Assembly: GCF_963678635.1 (NCBI RefSeq) | Contig: NC_087063.1 | Span: forward strand, 69,835,617 to 69,899,616 | Direction of reading: 5' to 3' | From: Symsagittifera roscoffensis | Taxonomy: Eukaryota; Xenacoelomorpha; Acoela; Convolutidae | DNA: 64,000 nt | Part shown: in pieces, positions 57,134 to 64,000 of the stretch | Numbering within the stretch: position 1 is the first letter of the stretch | How the letters are laid out: each line of letters opens with the position of its first letter | Translations under genes and position numbers: made by a program | The notes under the pieces: model-generated | The model's database searches: none | What the model was told of the DNA's origin: nothing | The model's input: only the letters and a program-made list of their open reading frames with translations

Positions 57134-57412
57134 ATGGCGGCAATATATATATTCAAAAATGTTCAAAAACTCGCCCGCGGAGCAGAAAACTTGGTCAAAC
57201 AATTTAAAGGCGGCAAAAAGCTTGGTAGTTTTTTTCTAACCGATGTGAGTATTGTGCATGATGTGCTACTTAAACAGCTACCAGCTCGTTTTCTAAATAG
57301 CGTCAATCATGTTTCCTGTGATTTCATGAAATGGAAAGCAACTATGGCCTGGGATGGGTCTTTGTCGCTCGATTCTAGATACATGAAGTCAAAGAACGCT
57401 TACATGAATTAA
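57134..57412 (+). CDS. Small ORF of unknown function (92 aa)
   Basis: ATG 57134 with +4 G opens 92 codons to TAA. The N-terminus (MAAIYIFKNVQKLARG) is basic and amphipathic with no acidic residue in the first 16, like a mitochondrial presequence. The rest has no motif I recognise. It lies between LIN37 and IFT43 on the same strand. It could be a gene or chance; the composition is more protein-like than neighbouring frames. Confidence 0.35.
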   Translation: MAAIYIFKNVQKLARGAENLVKQFKGGKKLGSFFLTDVSIVHDVLLKQLPARFLNSVNHVSCDFMKWKATMAWDGSLSLDSRYMKSKNAYMN

Positions 57413-57794
57413 CAGTTTTATTTTTTCGTGCTGTTTCAATGCGTCATTTTGATCCGAAATAATATTATCAAAAATACATTTGGTTAGTGTTTGAAAAGTT
57501 TTTGCTGTTTGGGCTATTTTTCACGATCAAAATGGACGATAGTGGATATGGACATCAGTGAGATTGTACGATGACTTTTATTCAAGCATTTTTTAAAAAG
57601 TCTTAGTTTAGGAGAAAAGTATCGCGCCTTCCTATCCTCCTTCAAAAAAATCGAAAAGCGTTTTTTGAGTTTGTTGAAGTTTTACCTGACCGCAACATCA
57701 TGTACCGTTGGCACAAGATTCAGTTCCTCCTTTTTGTTTTGTGTTCGTCCTTTGGAGCAAGACATTGAAATAATTTAGCATAAAGCTATTTCAG

Positions 57795-59389
57795 ATGTTT
57801 GGCGTGGACAAAATAGTGAAGCGATCTGCAGGAAGACGGCGAGGAAATGCAGATTTAGGTAAGAGATAAACTTTGATAAGTTTCTTAAGGTCAGTCAACA
57901 CATTTTATTCACGAGGTAAAAGTGCCAACAGACGAGCTCTTTACGGATAACTGCTGATGTTCCCCTCGTTACAAATTAAATGCAATTTTTTTTTGGTTAT
58001 TTTTCTGGACTCAAACAACAACCAAGTATCGTGTTGGGTCTGGTGTTTAATAGCTATGGTTGAGCAAATGAATTTGCGACCACTCTGCATATGAGACTGT
58101 TGGTAGTCTTATTGTTCCGACTACTCGAATAGTGGTAAGAAGGTATGGCGTAGGACTCGTTTTTTCAATTCTTTTTTTTTCACCCAATTTTGAGCCCACA
58201 ATAAAATTTCGGAGGAGGTCAACCCATATTAAAAACCTTTTGGTCTTAATTCGGATTCTAACAAAAATATGTTAAAAATCGATCAGTGTTCAACAAAGTG
58301 GACAGATATTCGTTTTTCAGACTAAATAAGATGAAAATTCAATTCCACTTAAATTTTAACGATAGATATGTTTTTTGATATCCGAAATGTTTTTTTTTGC
58401 TGTTTTTTGATTTTTTTCTTAAGTCAATTTGATTGGATAATTATGTGATACTTGAACAGAAATTGGCAATCCTTGTTGACTATATATAATTAATATGAAA
58501 GTATGATTGTGGTTTAACCGAATTGTTCATTTTGTTTCTTGTGTAGAGGGTCTCGATTTCCTCAAAGACACGGCAGAAGATAACGAAAAAGGGAAAACTG
58601 GGGGCGCTAGTGCCTCAAACGATATTAAGAGTTCAAATTCAGGAAAGAAAGGAGTTCAAAGTCAAATCGAGCACTCAGGGAAGAAAGGAGGCTGGGGTTC
58701 GGAAGAGCAGGAGGACCAGACGATTGTGGATCGGAGACTGCAGAGGAGCAGCATAGACATGAAGGGAGGAGGAAGTCATATGGAAGAAGAGGACGAGGAA
58801 GACGATGACATACCAGTGATTCCCACTCTTGGTTAGTTGGTAGCTTTGTTTATGGATTTAATTATGAACTAAAAGCAGCGTAAAGTTCAGTTAGGTTCTC
58901 GGATTTTGTTGATGATCGGAGCGAAAGCTGTGTCGAAGAAGAATGTGTTGCTTGAACGCGCACTCTTTCAGGAAGGCAAAAAAGTGTAGTTACGATCCGT
59001 TGGCTACAAGTTTAGCCAGTGAGCTGTTGTTGGTTTGTTAAAATTTATTAGTTAGGTTTCGATATGATGTCAGAATGTCAAAATGTTCTCTTTTAGAGGA
59101 CATGCAAGAAAAAGAATTCTCCAATAAAATCTCAGCTGCGCCAACAGCCTCAGTTCAAATTGCGAGTATGAACGAATTAGAAAACGCACTTCAAAAGCAT
59201 TCTGCAATATACACACTGGATAATGAAATAGACTTGAAGACTCTGGCTCGACTGGCTCTCAGTCCGGAGGCGGAGGTGGTCGAGGATGATCGGAAATGGG
59301 ACTGGAATATTCTGTTCACGCAAGTGACGTCAGAATTGAGAGCTGATATGGAAAAGACAAGTGGTAATGCGCAGACAGGTACATCATGA
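57795..59389 (+). CDS. IFT43: IFT43 homolog (intraflagellar transport complex A)
   Basis: Three exons with consistent phases: 57795-57858 (donor GTAAGA), 58547-58831 (acceptor GTGTAG, donor GTTAGT) and 59097-59389 (acceptor TCTTTTAG, stop TGA). Total 642 nt, 213 residues, the usual IFT43 size. The exon 2-3 join gives the conserved DDIPVIPTLEDMQEKEF block. Exon 3 holds ASVQIASMNELENAL, HSAIYTLDNEIDLKTL and WDWNILFTQVTSEL, the IFT43 C-terminal signature. The protein belongs to the IFT-A complex, which moves cargo back along cilia. The N-terminal half is acidic and low-complexity, as in the family. ATTTCAG directly abuts the ATG, so the 5' leader is spliced, in cis or by trans-splicing. Confidence 0.9.
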
Positions 59390-59458
59390 ATTTCAGTTGT
59401 ACAGATACTTTTTTAAAAGTAAGTTTATTATGAAAAGAAGTTTTTTGTGCAGATTACT

Positions 59459-60443
59459 GTTCCGACTGAGTATTTTGACTCGGAGTGGTTTTTTCTTCCA
59501 GCAAATTTTGTCTTAATTTTTTTATTAGCAATTTTGACGGGCTTTTTTGTATCATTTGAAAGCTGGTGATGTCTTGAGCTCAAATCTAAAAAGATATTAT
59601 ACCTGTGGTAAGTAGCGTGCCGAGGGTGGGGGGCGACTGCCCCCCCCCCCTCCCTCAATTCTGGCTACCAAATTTTTCCAAAGTGTCTCCCTGTGATATA
59701 ACTTTATGACATCCATTTTTCGCTGAACAACCTCAAAAATTTTCTAAAAGTGGCTTGGGCGCCAATATGATTAATTTTGAGGGGGAGCGCGCGCCGAAAA
59801 AAAGGCATTTTTTCTAAAAAGTGACTTAAATTACCTTTTTTGGGCTGTTTTTCGTTTAAATTTGCCTGCCGAGCTGAAATTTGCCTGCCGAGCCTCCTTA
59901 TACTATTTTGGGAGAGCTCAGAAAATGAAATCGGGCAACCTACAAAAAAGGGCAGCAAAAATTCGAAAAACCGCCTCCTGCTTTTTTAGCTATTCATTCA
60001 GGAGCAAAATAATCTAATCTAATTTTTAAAAGCACTCGATTTGTTTCTTCGGGTAATAAAAATTCCTTTTCGTCTAATTTATTTTCCGGCCAAAATCATG
60101 CGGTTTGAGGGATCAATTGAGCAGTCCCCCTGTAAAGTAAGTTACCAGTGCTGGTGTTCTAGCCTTATATCTGAAAACCATAGTTTTTATCCGCATCCCC
60201 TTATTAATGAATGAAAAGACAGAAACAAGACGCTTTTATATGGATTTTTTTTTCAGTTTTGATAATGAGATTTTTGGTGTTCAACATTCGTTGGAGAACC
60301 TGGTGTATTCGAAAAAAATGTCTTTTTGAGTTTTTCTATTTTTTAAACAAAATTTTCATTACTTTAAAAATTGAACACTTTTCCATAAACGTTGAAGGGC
60401 AGTGGGAACATTTAGGGCGTCGTCCTAATGCCATCAATCTTGT
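59459..60443 (+). mobile_element. Helentron-like element, copy 4 (1 kb)
   Basis: The head GTTCCGACT (59459) and following GCAATTTTGACGG..TATCATTTGAAAG match copies 1-3. The tail GGCAGTGGGAACATT (60398), hairpin TTAGGG-CGTCG-TCCTAA and CAATCTTGTT match their ends. The middle (59600-60370) is unrelated and longer, with a C-run at 59639-59651 and a short direct repeat of TTTGCCTGCCGAGC (59860, 59880). The frame at 60211-60489 runs across the tail and is not a gene. Confidence 0.6.
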
Positions 60444-61657
60444 TGGTTATGTAATAGAAAAGCGATTATTGGTTGATCTACTGTTCTAGTAAGCCTTCCG
60501 AAAAGAGTGACCCGAATATGGCGGAGAAGTATGGAATCTATACCACTATCTTTCTATTCATTTGTCTTTTCCTGTTTAATCTTTCACTGTTTCTATAATT
60601 TTGAGCCAATATATAAGACACTCAATTAAGTAACATCGAAGAAGATGAAATGACCTAAATACAAATAGTCGCCCTTGTGATTAGCGGCAATGGTATTGTA
60701 ATCGGGTACTCGACTTATTTCCCGTATGAAACTTTGCTTGCAGAACTGATTTTTTTAACATGAAATGAGTGGGTAGCAGACTGCTTAGTGTAATGGTCAA
60801 ATGAGGCACTGCGTCTTGAACGACTGCACTTAATTCTTATTACGGTAATCAGTTCTTTTCGAGGCTTTGAAATATATTTTTTTTACAAATACTTTTTATG
60901 GCTCAAGCTCGAATGTTTTGGTACCATCTTTTCGAACATTGGGCTGCAAGTGGTGCAAAGCTCCGCTTCGCATTTCCACGAATTTACTAAAATTTTCCAG
61001 GCGTAGGTTCTTCGGACTGCTGGAATGAAAGAAAAAACTCAGTGAATTATTTTCTTTAGAGTCGTCAGTCTAAGAACACGTTCCAATGGTAAAATCAGTG
61101 GTTTTATGTTTTTTCAAATTTTAATAGTTTTGTTCTGGTTTTAGACCCCAAAAAAGACGCGGCTCTTGCGGATCTACTATAGCCTTGCAATATTCAGCAC
61201 GCTAGTACGAAAGGTCAGATCAAAGATGTCTGCGTGACTTGCCATAACGAACGACCACCACCCAACCCATAAACTCGTATAGGGTGTGAAGTTTCGGCAC
61301 AAGGTTGTTCATAAAACCATATTTACTATTTGTATGTTTTACTAGTGTAAATAATGTGAAATTTGTGAATATGGTAATTTGTCGTTGCAAATCGAACAAT
61401 AATTTAAACATTCTTCATCAAACAACGTTTTGACTCAAATAATATTTGCTGTAGTTTTACCATACGATTGAATGTCAAACTTTGCAAGTAAATAGTTAAC
61501 ATTTGATTCTAAAGCATGGTATGTCAATGGAATATTCGAAATATAAGTCTTGAGAGCATCTAATTATTAGTACAGTTGATCCTCCCTTGCGACTAAATGA
61601 GCGTTAAAATAACGGCGTTTTATCTTGACTAGACTTTATCCTATAGTTATATTGATT
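60444..61657. other. Intergenic, nothing supported
   Basis: No gene, repeat or RNA could be supported. Short frames on both strands lack motifs. Confidence 0.5.
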
Positions 61658-62166
61658 ATGTCTTTGGAAAGTTCTTTGAGTCTGAATAAATCCCCGAAAA
61701 GGGTGGAAATGGAAGATGTAGAAAGGTGGTCGGATTTTGGAGCTTTTGTGCCGATGTGTCACGATACTATTTACGAGACACCTGTTTACCCTATTGACAC
61801 ACGACTGAACAACATCATTCGGATTTGCACGGCCGAACAGTATCCTTATTTAGAGGTAGGTGTTAACGATAATAGTATCTACGAAACGTAAAACAAAAAT
61901 CAAGGAACCAATTCGAATACGTTGGACTTACTGTGACATCATAGAGTTAGAGCAATGCGGCTTTAAATTTATTATTAGAAGCTGCATAGAAGATTCATGA
62001 AAAAATTTTTATTGTGGTGTCTGCGATTTGCAGAGTATCAGGCTAGCAAGCTATGAAAGGCTCTCAGGCCTGTCTAAGCCTAACCCGTTTCTTTTATTTC
62101 CGCACATTCCAGACTGATTTTGTCGAGTGCTCTTTTTTGCGACTCGAGGTAGTTTTTTGCGTCTAG
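61658..62166 (+). CDS. First exon(s) of an unknown gene
   Basis: ATG 61658 opens 66 codons (MSLESSLSLNKSPKRVEMED, then WSDFGAFVPMCHDTIYETP, then RICTAEQYPYLE) to a donor GTAGGT at 61856. An acceptor GCACATTCCAG ends at 62112 and the phase-0 continuation TDFVECSFLRLE reaches TAG at 62164-62166, or a possible donor at 62149 that would make a 36-nt microexon. The intron would be 257 nt. The first exon looks like real protein; I do not recognise the family. The second exon is less certain, and further exons may lie past the window. Confidence 0.45.
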
Positions 62167-62599
62167 AACTTCAGGTGTTGCCCTGCCACTGCTGAGTGCC
62201 TTTGTCCCGAACTGCAAAAGGCGTAAGAAATTTGAGATGGCCATAATGTCTTTGAGTGATTTTCGTTGACTGTCGTGCCATGAAATTTACATTTTTGCTC
62301 TAATTTCGGTTTTCAAAATTTCATTAAGCAGCCGTGGCAACTGGGCTATGCGATAAATTTTAAGGTTGCATACAAACCAACAAATTTTGAAAAAATGTAC
62401 TGCAAGGGAAAAATCCGAAGGAAAGTTTCGCCTAATAATTTTTGACCCGAATTGAAGCGTTTTGTTCCTAACGCTGCAACATCTAGCCGAAAAGTTTCTT
62501 AATAATGATTGAAAGCTGTGAATGAAAATTTAATGATTTTATTAGACCATTGTTCACGATTTCTTTGATTAATATAGCCAGCAGCTAGTGTTTAGTATG
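62167..62599. other. Intergenic or intronic, nothing supported
   Basis: No supported feature. Confidence 0.5.
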
Positions 62600-62752
62600 A
62601 ACCTTATTTTTTCTAACCTAACTTGCAAATAAAAGTGGCTATTAAAAATGTTCTCTTGTGTACATTTTTGCTATAGTCACGATCTGTAGCATTGGAAGTT
62701 TCATAGCATCTGTTCTCGGCTTTATTAGTGGCTAGTGTTTGTAGTAGGTTAA

Positions 62753-62837
62753 TCGTCCGTGGCTTAGTTGGTAGTGCGTGAGACTCATAATTTCGATGTC
62801 TAAGTAGGTCATAGGTTCGTGTCCGAGACATCGACGA
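62753..62837 (+). pseudogene. tRNA-Met-like sequence (CAT anticodon position)
   Basis: TGGCTTAGTTGG fits the A box, GACTCATAAT puts CAT in the anticodon position, and GGTTCGTGTCC resembles a B box with one important mismatch. TCGTC/GACGA could form a 5-bp acceptor, and TTTTT follows at once. But the T stem is poor and an 8-bp CGATGTCT/AGACATCG stem competes. It is likely a tRNA-derived repeat head, not a working gene. Confidence 0.5.
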
Positions 62838-63268
62838 GTTTTTACTAATTCGAGGCTTATTTTTACTATTTTTATTGCTTTTTAGAAACCTATAGTTGCT
62901 TTTTGTCGTGTTCTTACTAGTGTTTGCGGAGCGCAGCTTCATTTTTGTGTTATAGAAATGTTTTCACAGCTTAAAACATGGCCTCATCCAATCGAAAAAC
63001 AAAATAGAAAACGGCGTTTCCACTACGCATGGATCGCGATTCCACTACACTTGCTTTTGAAAACGCAAGGCAAGTAAGTTCGTGACTCCTACACTTGCCA
63101 GCTAGCCAGTGTCATGTATTAGTATGACTCTATTTTTCCAATATAAATCGCAAATAACTGTGCTCATTTGTAGGTACTTTTGCTAGAACCACAATCTTAA
63201 GGATAGGAGATTTCATAGCATGTGTTTTCTGCGCTGTTTGTGGCTAGTGTTTTCTGAATAATCTTTTC

Positions 63269-63337
63269 GTCAGTTGCCGAGAATGAAGAACATTAGACTC
63301 AAAATCTCAAGGTCGCACGTTCAAATCCAACAAGTGA
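63269..63337 (+). pseudogene. tRNA-Leu-like sequence (CAA anticodon position)
   Basis: GTCAGTTGCCGAG, TTAGACTCAAAATCT and GTTCAAATCC resemble a tRNA-Leu(CAA) body with a good B box. The A box and D arm are decayed and the acceptor does not pair well. It sits at the same place in a second copy of the surrounding repeat as the Met-like sequence at 62753. Confidence 0.45.
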
Positions 63338-63429
63338 AAGAAATCATAATTCTGAGCTTATTTCTTGTTTTCTTCAATTTATGCCGAGCTGCTTTTTTGC
63401 CGTTTTCTTGCAATAGTTTGCGAAGCTTT

Positions 63430-64000
63430 CTAATGTAGAAGCCTTCTATTGTAAGTTTCTAGAGTCTTCATAAAGCAATAGTTGTCAACAAGTTGAGCTA
63501 TTTGAATGAAAAAATTTGAATACTGATTTCTTTTTTCTTGCGATTGGCCGGGCTTCCAGGCTTCAAATTGAAATACTTCAAGCGTGTTTTCCTGCATCAA
63601 GATACACTCACTTCTCATGGAACTTTATGTGAATAAAATTTTGGTTATCCCTATTTTACAATTAAGTGCTTTACTGATCGAAATTCTTTTATTTCATCTT
63701 TGTAATATAAAATTTTACAGCTTTTTCCCGCTCAAGTTTGACCTAAAATTTATTTATCCATTCAAACTTTGACTCCATTCAAAAATTTCTGCTAAATGTT
63801 TTTTTTTCTCAAATACTGAAATGAAGCAAAAAAACGTGAAGTAGTTTTCGTTTAAGAGCTGAAACTTTTTTAAAAAATTGCTCATTAAGAAAAAACTTCA
63901 TACTGGCACAGTTTTTTTTAAATTTCTTAGATATATTTTTGAAAAACCAATCTTAAAACAACGTTCTTCTAATTTCTAAGTCCAACCCTGTAGTCGGGTG
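63430..64000. other. Right edge, nothing supported
   Basis: T-rich DNA without a supported feature. Frames of about 60 codons on both strands have no motif. Confidence 0.5.

Noticed and set aside
59639-59651. C-run as a biological signal
   Set aside because: A homopolymer in a low-complexity patch; its length is also the kind of thing assemblies get wrong.
60211-60489. 92-codon ORF as a gene
   Set aside because: It runs across the tail of Helentron-like copy 4 and is Phe/Lys-rich as expected for AT-rich DNA.
62753-62837. Functional tRNA-Met gene
   Set aside because: The A box and CAT anticodon are present, but the T stem does not pair, the B box has a mismatch at a key A, and an alternative 8-bp stem is stronger.

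Overview
This is a metazoan nuclear window, AT-rich, from a ciliated invertebrate that I cannot place more precisely. The evidence is two conserved animal genes read across ordinary GT-AG junctions, LIN37 (MuvB/DREAM complex) and IFT43 (intraflagellar transport), short introns of about 100-700 nt, and a transposon load of Ty3/Gypsy and BEL/Pao LTR elements, a CR1-like LINE carrying a 2A peptide, and short elements that look like non-autonomous Helentrons. Only about 5% of the window is convincing host coding sequence.

Layout. 0-2.4 kb: a decayed Gypsy-type gag with a partial tandem copy. 2.5-4.9 kb: three copies of a Helentron-like short element. 8.5-8.9 kb: a candidate two-exon small host gene. 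9.1-13.5 kb: a heavily frameshifted BEL/Pao gag-pol. 12.34-23.56 kb: a 5.8-kb direct tandem duplication carrying the BEL integrase end, a Gypsy 'A-family' LTR with primer-binding site, and A-family coding remnants. 23.9-25.5 kb: a mosaic of A-family LTRs around a protease fragment. 24.85-30.17 kb: a second tandem duplication (2.66 kb) of LTR plus LINE 3' part. 28.2-31.97 kb: the longer LINE copy on the minus strand, with the 2A peptide near its N-terminus and a 314-bp internal duplication.

31,967-50,322 is an 18,356-bp Ty3/Gypsy element with 920-bp LTRs differing at one position that I could find. It has a 3-kb leader holding a dense array of a TCCGGAGGGGT-type motif. Then come gag with two zinc knuckles, protease, RT, RNase H and a DD35E integrase with a GPY/F tail. 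After pol come a macro-domain-like segment and a third coding region of about 900 codons that I do not recognise, in the place where env would normally lie. Gag to integrase was probably one frame; it is now interrupted by a 2-nt and a 1-nt loss and by two amber codons. This element is the best candidate in the window for something undescribed.

50.3-64 kb is host-like: a 5'-incomplete von Willebrand A-domain exon, two BEL integrase scraps, LIN37, a small unknown ORF, IFT43, a fourth Helentron-like element with a compensated terminal hairpin, a first exon of an unknown gene, and two related repeats with tRNA-like cores. Splice acceptors lie 0-22 nt upstream of the start codons of three host genes, which fits spliced 5' leaders or spliced-leader trans-splicing.
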